A DNA stretch of 64,000 bases, taken from assembly GCA_020442165.1 (NCBI GenBank), contig JAGRKV010000017.1, forward strand, positions 1-64,000, given 5' to 3'. The first letter of the stretch is position 1; the number at the start of each line of letters is the position of its first letter. The notes under the pieces are model-generated. The model saw only the letters and a list, made by a program, of their open reading frames with translations, did no database searches and was not told the origin of the DNA. The stretch comes from Hyphomicrobiaceae bacterium (lineage in GTDB: Bacteria; Pseudomonadota; Alphaproteobacteria; Rhizobiales; Hyphomicrobiaceae). The position numbers and the translations under genes are program-made. Below are positions 48,087 through 58,866 of this stretch, one piece after another.

Positions 48087-48424
48087 GGACGTGTGTTCCC
48101 TGAAGTGGGTTCGACCCGACAATCGAGCCGGCTACCCGATCACGGCGCGAATCGAGCGCCGGATGCGAGGCGTTTGCTCCGAGCCAAGGCGAATGTCCAT
48201 TGCTCAAATTGCATGGCATCGGACGGAGGAATGCGATGCAAGCATTGCAGAATTGTTTGTGCCCGAAGCAATGCGGGCCTTGCCGCAACCATTTGAGTTC
48301 AAATGATAAACGCCTGATGACTAGCAACAGCCGGAAGCGCCAAGCAAAAAGCCCTATACAGAGCGATATGGTTAAAGGATAGTTAACGGCATTGGTGCGG
48401 TTGGGCGTTGTGTTGGGGGGCGTG
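48087..48424. other. Intergenic region with lower GC
   Basis: About 340 bases, visibly AT-richer near the right end (GATATGGTTAAAGGATAGTTAA). The GTTAAAGGATAGTTAA stretch resembles a pair of TTAA half-sites with 8 bases between, one more than the CtrA consensus spacing. No gene supported. Confidence 0.45.
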
Positions 48425-49714
48425 ATGGAGTGCGGGGGCGGACTTCTTTGTGAAATTGCGGGGTGGCTGCAGCACCACGGCGAAGAAGTCAAAGAAGCGG
48501 CAAAACCGGTTGCTGTCTTTTTCAATATCCAGCTTGCACCCCTGTCCCCTATTTTCGCGTGGATAGGCCACAACATCGAATGGGTCATCGCCCTTGCCAG
48601 CCTCTCGTTCGGCATTTGGCGCTGGTGGGTCTACCGCGAAGCGATCCTGCACGAACGGCTCCGTGCTTTCATCACCGACAGCGACGCGCGTCTCGACCCC
48701 ACTTATCGCGATGTCGTCCGCGTACTCAGCCGTCCAGACAGGCGGACAAAACTGCGGCAGCCCGCTTATGCTGGCGAGCTTGCAAGCGTGCTGAAGCGAA
48801 ATAGTTGGGAACCCGTCTTGCGCATGGAAGGCGGAACGCATTTTGTTGAGCGCCAACTCACCAGCGCCATTCGGTCAATCGATAATCGTATCGAGATTGC
48901 GCAAAGTTCTTTGACCTCGCTTCGACAGCAGCGGGCCGCAGCCGAAACGATCACAGCCGCGATCGCTGCCAGCCGTGCGGCGCGGACTCGTGATCCGATT
49001 CGTGCGAAACGCCTCGATCGGGATGCTCTGGACGCATATCGGCGCGTTCTGCAGCTACCTGGACATCAAAAGGATGTGGTCGCAAAAGAAGGCGAGGCAT
49101 TTCACCTCTTGCGCCTCGGTCATTTGGCGGAGGCGGCGCAAGCCTATGTCGAGCTTGAGGCACTAGCAGAAGAATTGAAGAATACAAGGCAACGTGTTTT
49201 CGCCAAGTCGCGCGCATTGCGTGCGCGCGCTTTGATCTTGCAGGCAAAGTCACAACGCCCTGCTCTTGCAGCGTACTATCTCGTATCTTTGAACCTCGAA
49301 AACACTGCATATACGATCCGCAGTGCTTATCGCCCAATGAATGACTGGGACGCCATTGAAGATGCTGAAATTGCCTATGCGGGTGCGTTTCTCTCATACA
49401 AAAATGGATTTGGCCCTATGGAAGCTCGGCATCTTGATGAAGCAGAAGCCAGCTATCAGCGGGTTCGCGATGCGAACAACTCAACGATTGCGCGACTTTC
49501 TTCGGCCAAACGCCAGTTACGCAAAGCCGCAGTTGAGGGCATCGAGCGCGTTGCAAGTGCAAAAATGGACCACGAGTACGACCTAGCGTTCCTGTTCCAG
49601 CCGCCGCAGCAGAGTAGCGCCGATGGAGACGGCGGAAATTCTGCTGCGCCTACGAGCGATGAGTTAGCCGACCCACAAGCGTCTGTGGCCGAGAGTGCTC
49701 AAGCGAGCGGCTGA
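48425..49714 (+). CDS. Membrane-anchored protein with helical repeats
   Basis: About 430 residues. One transmembrane helix lies near residues 51-69 (IEWVIALASLSFGIWRWWVY). A long, almost wholly helical region follows, with TPR-like units (ALDAYRRVLQLPGHQKDVVA, AFHLLRLGHLAEAAQAYVEL, LDEAEASYQRVRDANNSTI) and a coiled-coil-like stretch (IDNRIEIAQSSLTSLRQQRA). The C-terminal 40 residues are acidic and disordered. The sequence is less GC-rich than its neighbours, which may indicate acquisition. Some TPR adaptor or effector roles are possible; no catalytic motif is seen. The ATG at 48425 follows GGGGGGC. Confidence 0.72.
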   Translation: MECGGGLLCEIAGWLQHHGEEVKEAAKPVAVFFNIQLAPLSPIFAWIGHNIEWVIALASLSFGIWRWWVYREAILHERLRAFITDSDARLDPTYRDVVRVLSRPDRRTKLRQPAYAGELASVLKRNSWEPVLRMEGGTHFVERQLTSAIRSIDNRIEIAQSSLTSLRQQRAAAETITAAIAASRAARTRDPIRAKRLDRDALDAYRRVLQLPGHQKDVVAKEGEAFHLLRLGHLAEAAQAYVELEALAEELKNTRQRVFAKSRALRARALILQAKSQRPALAAYYLVSLNLENTAYTIRSAYRPMNDWDAIEDAEIAYAGAFLSYKNGFGPMEARHLDEAEASYQRVRDANNSTIARLSSAKRQLRKAAVEGIERVASAKMDHEYDLAFLFQPPQQSSADGDGGNSAAPTSDELADPQASVAESAQASG

Positions 49715-49720
49715 CCGTCT

Positions 49721-50050
49721 TCAGAGCGCGTGGACCAGCCAGCCGAAACCGTAGGCACCGCCCGAAGCCACCAGCGCGTTGAAAAACGAACGCACTATCG
49801 TCGCGTCGACGAGGTCCGAATAACCCAGTTCCTGCCCGCGCTCATAGAGCCGGTGATACTGAGTGTAGGAAATCGAGGCGAGCCCGATGGCAGCTGCGGC
49901 GATGGCCCACGGCGCAACTCCTGCGTATCCCGCCAAGGACGCCGAAAAAATCAGGAGAAAGCCGAGCATCGCCAACAGTCCTTTCGGCCGCAACGCTCGC
50001 ACCCATGTCACCGGCCGTGCCCGTAGCTGTGCCTGATTCGCCGTCTTCAT
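49721..50050 (-). CDS. Small membrane protein
   Basis: A 109-residue protein with three hydrophobic segments: residues 26-42 (LAMLGFLLIFSASLAGY), 45-60 (APWAIAAAAIGLASIS) and near the C-terminus (NALVASGGAYGFGWLVHAL). The loop YTQYHRLYERGQELGYSDLV is polar. No family recognised. It is divergent from uvrB. Confidence 0.65.
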   Translation of the reverse strand: MKTANQAQLRARPVTWVRALRPKGLLAMLGFLLIFSASLAGYAGVAPWAIAAAAIGLASISYTQYHRLYERGQELGYSDLVDATIVRSFFNALVASGGAYGFGWLVHAL

Positions 50051-50112
50051 GGGGTGCCTCCCTCAAGATAGATGGGGATCGGCCGGAATTTCCCAAGTCC
50101 GCCGACGCCTTG

Positions 50113-50130
50113 CCGCCGCCCGGGCGGCGG
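50113..50130. repeat. 18-bp perfect palindrome upstream of uvrB
   Basis: CCGCCGCCCGGGCGGCGG is an exact palindrome centred 25 bases before the uvrB ATG. It could shape the leader of the mRNA or be a protein site. No LexA-type GTTC-N7-GTTC box was seen near it. Confidence 0.6.
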
Positions 50131-50146
50131 GCCATATAGTTCTGCG

Positions 50147-53074
<2,928 letters not shown>

Positions 53075-53337
53075 TTTGCCGGCACCTGCCCTGTGCTCAG
53101 CTTGATCGCGCCGATAACGATCAATTGCGGCAAACTGCTGCAAGCGTCGTGGCATACAACACCCGCCAGCTCTTGGCATGGACCGTGACGATTGAGGGGC
53201 GGCCGGAACGTGTTAGGATCACTCACAAGTCACCCAGACTAGACAACGAGAGTGGCTGAAGGATGCGCCGTGAGCTGCGAGGCGTGCATGCGTCTTCGCG
53301 GCGGATCAGCTCGTTGTAGCTTCATGGGAGGAATTTC

Positions 53338-53844
53338 ATGTCTAAGTCAGTCTTGCACCTCGTTGCCGGGGCGTTCCTGGCAGCCTTCATTTCATTGTTC
53401 GCGTTCGCAGCTCCCGCCGCTGCCGGCGAGGTGGAAAAGCGGGGGGAAGCCTACGTCATCTACCTGCCCGGAGAACTGGACTTCTACGAAGTGTTTGGCC
53501 GGCTCCAATCTGAAATCTCGGCGGCCAACTGGGAGATCACAAACATACAGAACATCGACACCGGGCTCATGCAGTACGGCGTCAAGATCCAGAACAAGGT
53601 GATCTCAGCATGCAAGTCACAATTGCTGGCTCAGGCCATAAAGGAAGATCCATTCATCTCGCTTGCCGTGCCTTGCCGCTTCACCATTTTCAAGGATGAC
53701 AGCACCGGAAAGCTGGTCATCGGTTTCAATGATCCGGCGGCCGAAGCAAAGGCGCTCGGCATCAAGAACCATGCCGCCGCAGGGCAGGCAACCGAGGAAC
53801 TCAAGACGGTCTTGAAGACGATGTTGGACTTCTACGGCAAATAG
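53338..53844 (+). CDS. Secreted DUF302-domain protein
   Basis: A 168-residue exported protein with a signal peptide (VLHLVAGAFLAAFISLFAFA ending APAAAGE). The DUF302 domain includes NWEITNIQNIDTG, then FISLAVPCRFTIFKDDSTGK and LVIGFND. A second DUF302 protein, membrane-anchored, is at 2273-2863; both share the PCR...F/L motif. GGGAGGA precedes the ATG. Function of DUF302 is unknown. Confidence 0.82.
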   Translation: MSKSVLHLVAGAFLAAFISLFAFAAPAAAGEVEKRGEAYVIYLPGELDFYEVFGRLQSEISAANWEITNIQNIDTGLMQYGVKIQNKVISACKSQLLAQAIKEDPFISLAVPCRFTIFKDDSTGKLVIGFNDPAAEAKALGIKNHAAAGQATEELKTVLKTMLDFYGK

Positions 53845-53954
53845 TCCTTATGCCGGTGCCGCTAACGATAAAGTCGATCCGGATGTTGGCGCCAATGCCG
53901 CGCTGGCATCCGGATCATTCTTCTTTTGCTCGCCAATTCGTACATCCGGACGCC

Positions 53955-54170
53955 TAGAGCGCGTTCATTTTCGATGGTGTCAGGAACGTGCTCTATCCGC
54001 TTGTTTTGAGCATGTTCTTCCCCCTGAACCGCACCACACTTCAGCTAAACATGCTCTCCTGATTTGAGCATGTTTTTCACGCTGAACCGCTACACACTTC
54101 AGCTAAGCATGCTCTCCTGATTTGAGCATGTTTTTCACGCTGAACCGTTACACACTTCAGCTAAACATGC
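53955..54170 (+). repeat. Composite palindromic repeat, copy R3, with the second hairpin in three tandem units
   Basis: It begins with TAGAGCGCGTTCATTTTCG and a degenerate first hairpin ending GAACGTGCTCTA. Then the second hairpin (TTGAGCATGTTTTTCACGC to CTTCAGCTAAACATGCTCT) occurs three times, starting near 54006, 54064 and 54122, with a 58-bp period and CCTGAT as linker. The last unit ends in CATGC only 14 bases before the next start codon. Confidence 0.92.
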
Positions 54171-54184
54171 GTTATTCTCACGGC

Positions 54185-54673
54185 ATGAACCGCACCAGAC
54201 GCAAAGAACCGCTCTACCGCAAGGTCAATACACGCACGCACGGCGTTCATCATCACTCCGGCGGCGACTACAGGCATCTGCGCAACACGAAGAGCGAAAA
54301 GCGCGCCAAGGACGACGGCGTGACGCGCGGTACGATGCACGGAGAGAAGCGACGTGGGCTCGACTACACGCCGCTATTCCGCTTTCTTCTGTCAAAGGTC
54401 GGGCAAGACTGGGCCGGCATTCACGCAGAAGCGGTCAGCCGGCTCGATCGCGAAGATCCCATTTTCTGGATGGTGGCGCGGACACCGGACGAGCGCAAAG
54501 ACTACGTGCGGATCGGCGAGACATCCTACTACAGCGGTCTTTACGTCGACGAGGCCGGCAAGCTCGCACTGGTCGCACCCGGACTGCAAAACGAACACAT
54601 GAAGCCTTCGTGCCCGTGCTGCACCTATACGTTCAACGGTGTGCCATTCGTGCGCCGATACGAAGCCTTGTAG
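54185..54673 (+). CDS. Conserved hypothetical protein (162 aa)
   Basis: A basic, soluble protein of 162 residues. It starts MNRTRRKEPLYRKVNTRTHG and continues with VHHHSGGDYRHLRNTK. A more conserved-looking part follows: YTPLFRFLLSKVGQDWAGIH, PIFWMV, YVRIGETSYYSGLYVDEAGK, and a Cys cluster PSCPCCTYTFNG that could bind metal. I recall similar proteins, with the same His/Arg-rich start and Cys cluster, in diverse bacteria without known function. The start is chosen at 54185; reading further upstream would run into repeat R3. Confidence 0.72.
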   Translation: MNRTRRKEPLYRKVNTRTHGVHHHSGGDYRHLRNTKSEKRAKDDGVTRGTMHGEKRRGLDYTPLFRFLLSKVGQDWAGIHAEAVSRLDREDPIFWMVARTPDERKDYVRIGETSYYSGLYVDEAGKLALVAPGLQNEHMKPSCPCCTYTFNGVPFVRRYEAL

Positions 54674-54917
54674 TTCGTCTGACCCTGCGCCCCTTACACG
54701 AGCCGTTTCCTGCCATGGCTGGCTCGTTGCCGCAGCCAGCAAGGGACTGTGTCATTTCGCCGTGACTTGCCGATGTGTAGATAGAGATGTGCAAATACAG
54801 ATACGCTGGCCACCAGCCTTCCACCGGAAGCGCCACCCAGTCTAGACTGACGGGTATTCGTTCTCCCGCGGGATGGGGCAGGGCTGGAGGCGCGAACCTT
54901 ACAATTGGAAATTCGAC

Positions 54918-55217
54918 ATGACAGAGAAACTCAATTCGCAAGGCGGCACGGCGCGTAAGACCTCGCGGCGATCGCGGCCATGCGTTGCGATCGCGACGGT
55001 GGTGGCACTGACGTGGGCGGGCGCTACGGCGTACTACGCCTACCAGACCAGCCCTCACCTACCGATGGACATATCGGCCAATGATGCGGGTACGCGAGAA
55101 GCATTCAACGCTGCGCTGCGTGAACACACGATCGCCTATATGATTATTGCCCTCCTGCCGCTTCTCGTGTTGCTGCCGCTCACCTCGCTCGTCTGCACGC
55201 GACGCGGCGGGAGGTGA
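54918..55217 (+). CDS. Small two-helix membrane protein
   Basis: A 99-residue protein with two transmembrane segments, at about 23-43 (VAIATVVALTWAGATAYYAY) and 73-92 (YMIIALLPLLVLLPLTSLVC), and a basic N-terminus (KTSRRSRPC). The ATG has a weak upstream site (GGAAATTCGAC). No family recognised. Confidence 0.6.
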   Translation: MTEKLNSQGGTARKTSRRSRPCVAIATVVALTWAGATAYYAYQTSPHLPMDISANDAGTREAFNAALREHTIAYMIIALLPLLVLLPLTSLVCTRRGGR

Positions 55218-55397
55218 TACCGCCCCTGGACGATGAAACAGGACGCCCGATCGCGCCCATTTTTCAGCGTCATTCGAAAATCGGGCATACCGGCCGCGCG
55301 TTGACGTTTACGCTGGCCGAACCCGCTGGCCACAGCGCGGCAGAGTTGTGTAAAATCGCTGCAGGATAATTGGCGAATCGGTTCAGGAGGTGGCCCG

Positions 55398-56495
55398 TTG
55401 CGACGGCTCGATATCGACATGGCGTATCTCACGCGGGTGATGACACGCATGTTGCGCACGCCGAGCCCCACCGGTTTCACCGATGCGATCGTCGGACTCG
55501 TCTGTGAGGAATTGACCGCGCTTGGGCTTCATGTCGAGTTGACGCGCCGCGGGGCCATCCGCGCCAATCTGCAAGGCCAGCAGCAGAGTCCTGACCGTGC
55601 GGTCATCGCTCATGTCGATACGCTCGGCGCCATGGTGAAATCGCTCAAGGACAACGGTCGCCTTGAAATCGTGCCGATCGGTACCTGGTCGTCACGTTTT
55701 GCCGAAGGCGCGCGCTGCACAGTCTTCTCAGGACATGGCGGACGCTATCGCGGCACCATCCTGCCACTCAAGGCGTCCGGTCACGTCTACAATACCGAAG
55801 TCGATACCATGCCGGTCTCGTGGGACCATGTCGAATTGCGTCTGGATGAGCGTGTGTCGTCGCGCGCCGACTTGATGCGACTTCCCATCTATGTGGGCGA
55901 CATTATCGCGATCGATACCGGCGTCGACGCTACAGAGAATGGCTTTGTCAACTCACGACACCTGGATGACAAGGCCGGTGTTGCCTGTCTGCTTGCCGCC
56001 ACCAAGGCCATTATCGAATCCGACGTGCGGCTTCCTGTCGATTGCCACATTCTGCTGACGATCTCAGAAGAGATCGGCACAGGCGCCTCGCATGTTCTGC
56101 ACGGTGACGTGGCGGAAATGGTTTCGATCGACAACGGAACGCTGGCGCCCGGCCAGAATACAGCCGAGTTCGGCGCCACGATCTGCATGATGGATCAATC
56201 GGGGCCGTTCGACTGGCACCTTTCCAACGGGCTTTGCGAACTGGCGCGCGAATTCTCGATCCCCTTTGCGCGCGACGTCTTCAAATACTACCGCTCTGAC
56301 AGTGCATCGGCGCTGGAAGCCGGCAATGACATCCGAACGGCGCTGATCTGTTTCGGGCTCGATGCCTCGCATGGCTATGAGCGTGTGCATCTGGACAGCC
56401 TGGAAGCGGTGGCCAATTTGATAGCCGTTTACATGCAAAGTCCGCCGGTTCTTGCGCGCCAGCAGATCGGTTCGACACCTGTTGCCGGAGAATAG
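55398..56495 (+). CDS. M42-family aminopeptidase, NAGGN-system type
   Basis: A cocatalytic metallopeptidase of 365 residues in the M42 family. Metal-site motifs: VIAHVDTLGAMVK, SRHLDDKAGVACLL, TISEEIGTGASHVL and the terminal ASHGYERVHLDS. The sequence resembles M42 proteins encoded in the gene cluster for the osmoprotectant N-acetylglutaminylglutamine amide (NAGGN), but the other NAGGN genes are not adjacent. The start is a TTG at 55398, supported by a near-perfect Shine-Dalgarno (AGGAGGT) six to seven bases upstream. Confidence 0.85.
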   Translation: MRRLDIDMAYLTRVMTRMLRTPSPTGFTDAIVGLVCEELTALGLHVELTRRGAIRANLQGQQQSPDRAVIAHVDTLGAMVKSLKDNGRLEIVPIGTWSSRFAEGARCTVFSGHGGRYRGTILPLKASGHVYNTEVDTMPVSWDHVELRLDERVSSRADLMRLPIYVGDIIAIDTGVDATENGFVNSRHLDDKAGVACLLAATKAIIESDVRLPVDCHILLTISEEIGTGASHVLHGDVAEMVSIDNGTLAPGQNTAEFGATICMMDQSGPFDWHLSNGLCELAREFSIPFARDVFKYYRSDSASALEAGNDIRTALICFGLDASHGYERVHLDSLEAVANLIAVYMQSPPVLARQQIGSTPVAGE

Positions 56496-56667
56496 CGTTT
56501 CAGCACAATGCGTTGGCGTCCCGCGGAGCGGCTATGCCAGGCAAACGTGTTGCAGCTGCCGCGTGCAATTTCCCGGACAGGTGTGGCGACGGTGCGGCTC
56601 GCATTTTTGTCGAACTCCAGCAATAATTATGAGTGTTCACAGCTCAAATATTCGGGGAGGCCCGCAA

Positions 56668-57156
56668 ATGCATTTGGCTCGCAAGGCCCTCGCTCTGGTG
56701 ATGATCGCGTCAAGCTCGGTCATCCTTGCTGGCGGTAGTGCCGCTGCGCAAAGCCCGTTTGCATCGCTCGCGGGCACCTGGTCTGGATCTGGCAAGGTGC
56801 GGCTGGAAGGCGGCAAGTCGGAAGCTATCCGCTGCAAGGCCTACTACACGACCAAGTCGGACGGGAGCACGCTTGGCATGGCGATCCGCTGCGCGAGCGC
56901 GTCCAACAAGATCGAGATGCGCGCCGACCTCACCTACTCGGGTGGTAATGTCGCGGGCAGCTGGGAAGAGCGCACCTACAACGCCACTGGGCAGGTTTCC
57001 GGCAAGGCAACCTCAGATCGCTTGAACCTGTCGATTGATGGCGGCGGACTGAACGGGCGGATGTCGGTCAAGCTTGGCGGCTCGTCACAGTCCGTCTCGA
57101 TCACCACGACCGGGTCTACGTTCCGAGGGCTGGATCTGTCGCTATCGCGAGGATGA
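56668..57156 (+). CDS. Secreted protein of unknown function
   Basis: A 162-residue exported protein. The signal peptide is LALVMIASSSVILAGGSAAA. The mature domain is strand-rich and contains two cysteines (IRCKAYYTTKSDGS, MAIRCASASNKIEM), suggesting a beta-barrel-like or lipocalin-like fold with one disulfide. The glycine-rich end (GGGLNGRMSVKLGGSSQS) repeats polar strands. I do not recognise a named family. GGGGAGG precedes the ATG at 56668, preferred over ATG 56629. Confidence 0.7.
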   Translation: MHLARKALALVMIASSSVILAGGSAAAQSPFASLAGTWSGSGKVRLEGGKSEAIRCKAYYTTKSDGSTLGMAIRCASASNKIEMRADLTYSGGNVAGSWEERTYNATGQVSGKATSDRLNLSIDGGGLNGRMSVKLGGSSQSVSITTTGSTFRGLDLSLSRG

Positions 57157-57400
57157 CGTTATCGCGTGGAAGAGTGCAACGCCGCTATCAGGGCTGGGTG
57201 GGACTGAGAAGCGGTGCGCGGGCGCCACACCACGATGGAATCGCAGGCTGGAGCGGAGGTCTCCCGACGGGTTTTACACTTTGTGATACGTTTGCCGTAA
57301 TCATGAGCGTGATGCTTGGATCGAGCCGCACGGTACGCACGTTGCCATGACCGTGGCTGGCTTTCCGGTATTTCGGAATGACAAGGGAAAGAGTCTCACC

Positions 57401-57760
57401 ATGAGCCTGCGCCTGTTCGCTGCAACCGCATTGATCGCCGCTGTCGCAAACCTTGCGGAGCTGCCGCACGCACATGCTGGCCGCTTCCTGCACCGTGACT
57501 ACGGCTACAACGGCATTGAGGAAGGGCATGTCGTTGCGCAATCGCGATTCGGTAATGGTTCCGTCTCAGGCCCGGTGCGCATGACACGGGTTGGCCCGCA
57601 GGTGCGCTTGCCAGGCGGTACTTGGGAATACTGCCGGCGCTCGTGCTCGGAAACGCTGCGTGTGGAAACAGTGGACCGCTGGGAGGGGCCGCTCAACGGC
57701 AACGGCCTGACGCAGGAGTGCGGCATTTTTGGTTGCCTGAGCATCGGGCTTGGCCGCTAG
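57401..57760 (+). CDS. Secreted protein of unknown function (119 aa)
   Basis: A 119-residue exported protein with a signal peptide (LRLFAATALIAAVANLAELP ending HAHAG). The mature part has four cysteines in two pairs (YCRRSC and ECGIFGC), suggesting disulfides in the periplasm. GGAAAGAG precedes the ATG. Its TAG stop codon is the first three bases of repeat copy R4. Confidence 0.7.
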   Translation: MSLRLFAATALIAAVANLAELPHAHAGRFLHRDYGYNGIEEGHVVAQSRFGNGSVSGPVRMTRVGPQVRLPGGTWEYCRRSCSETLRVETVDRWEGPLNGNGLTQECGIFGCLSIGLGR

Positions 57761-57860
57761 AGCGCGTTAATTTTCGAAGGAATCGGGAACGCGCTCTATC
57801 TTTCTGTCTTGAGCATGTTTTTCACGCTGAACCGCCACACACTTCAGCTAAACATGCTCC
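57758..57860 (+). repeat. Composite palindromic repeat, copy R4 (best-preserved copy)
   Basis: First hairpin: TAGAGCGCGTT (57758-57768) pairs perfectly with AACGCGCTCTA (57788-57798). Second hairpin: GAGCATGTTT (57811-57820) pairs with AAACATGCTC (57850-57859), with an inner pair GCTGAA (57826-57831) and TTCAGC (57843-57848). The copy begins at the stop codon of the secreted-protein gene. Confidence 0.93.
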
Positions 57861-57971
57861 AAGCGATAGCCGGGCGGCTGTACGGACTACGTGCCGTGAG
57901 TGGTTTTCCTTGGGCGCGCGCCATCAGGTGTGCGCCTTTTGTTACGAAGTCATTCCACCAAACTGCCGTGC

Positions 57972-58631
57972 TCATTGATTGAGAAACGGGTTTGTCCGCT
58001 TCTCCATCGCGAACGTGCTGCCCGGCCCATGACCGCAAATGAAGGCCCATTCGTCACCCAAGGGCAGCAGCTTGGTCTTGATGGCGTGGATCAGTGCGTC
58101 GTGGTCGCCATATGGAAAGTCAGTGCGGCCAATGGAGCCGCGAAACAGAACGTCTCCCACGATCGCGAACTTCTGCGCCGCGTTGAGCAGTACGACTGAA
58201 CCTGGGGAGTGGCCAGGGCAATGGCGGATGCCGAACATGAAGCGCCCAATCGTCACCTGTTCGCCCTCGTCCAGCCACCGGTCGGGCGTCACATTCCGCG
58301 CGGGGATTTGGTAGGCCGCCCCCTGCTTCTCCAGATTATCAAGCAGGAACTTGTCGGCGATGTGCGGCCCCTCGATCTTGACACCAAGTTTCTCCCGCAG
58401 CTCGTCGGCACCGCCCGCGTGATCGATGTGGCCATGCGTCAGGACGATCTTCTCAACCGTTATCTTGACCTGATCGAGCGCATACTGGATGCGATCCAGA
58501 TCGCCACCGGGATCGATGACGGCGCCCTTCTTGGTCTCGTCGTCCCAGATGAGCGTGCAGTTCTGCTGGAATGGCGTCACCTGTACGATGGCCGCCTTGA
58601 GTCCTTCGGGCGGCTTTGATGATGCGGTCAT
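57972..58631 (-). CDS. Metallo-beta-lactamase-fold hydrolase (YcbL/glyoxalase II-like)
   Basis: A 219-residue MBL-fold hydrolase. The zinc motif is THGHIDHAGGADEL, with further ligands in CPGHSPGS (His), GDVLFRGSIGRTDFPYGD (Asp) and CGHGPGSTF (His). This pattern and length match the short glyoxalase II-like YcbL group, which hydrolyses thioesters such as S-lactoylglutathione or acts on persulfides. The cytosolic start at 58631 is supported by the conserved N-terminal strand. Confidence 0.9.
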   Translation of the reverse strand: MTASSKPPEGLKAAIVQVTPFQQNCTLIWDDETKKGAVIDPGGDLDRIQYALDQVKITVEKIVLTHGHIDHAGGADELREKLGVKIEGPHIADKFLLDNLEKQGAAYQIPARNVTPDRWLDEGEQVTIGRFMFGIRHCPGHSPGSVVLLNAAQKFAIVGDVLFRGSIGRTDFPYGDHDALIHAIKTKLLPLGDEWAFICGHGPGSTFAMEKRTNPFLNQ

Positions 58632-58866
58632 GGCGTACTTTCTTATTGGCGATCGATTGCATTGGTTCGTAGGGACTTAGCGGATTTCTGCAGCACACGA
58701 CAAGGGCGGGCCCGCGATCATGATGCTGACGGATAGGGCGCTCGACAGCGTGCGCAGCCCCCCGAACCCAGCTTTCCGACAATTCAGACAGGCGAGGCAA
58801 TTGGATCACCCCGATCGTCAAGACGGTGGTAAACCGGCATGCGGACCGGGTTTGACGGGCGAGAGA

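Noticed and set aside
50051..50146. SOS (LexA) box for uvrB
   Set aside because: No GTTC-N7-GTTC or close variant occurs between the divergent gene and the uvrB start.
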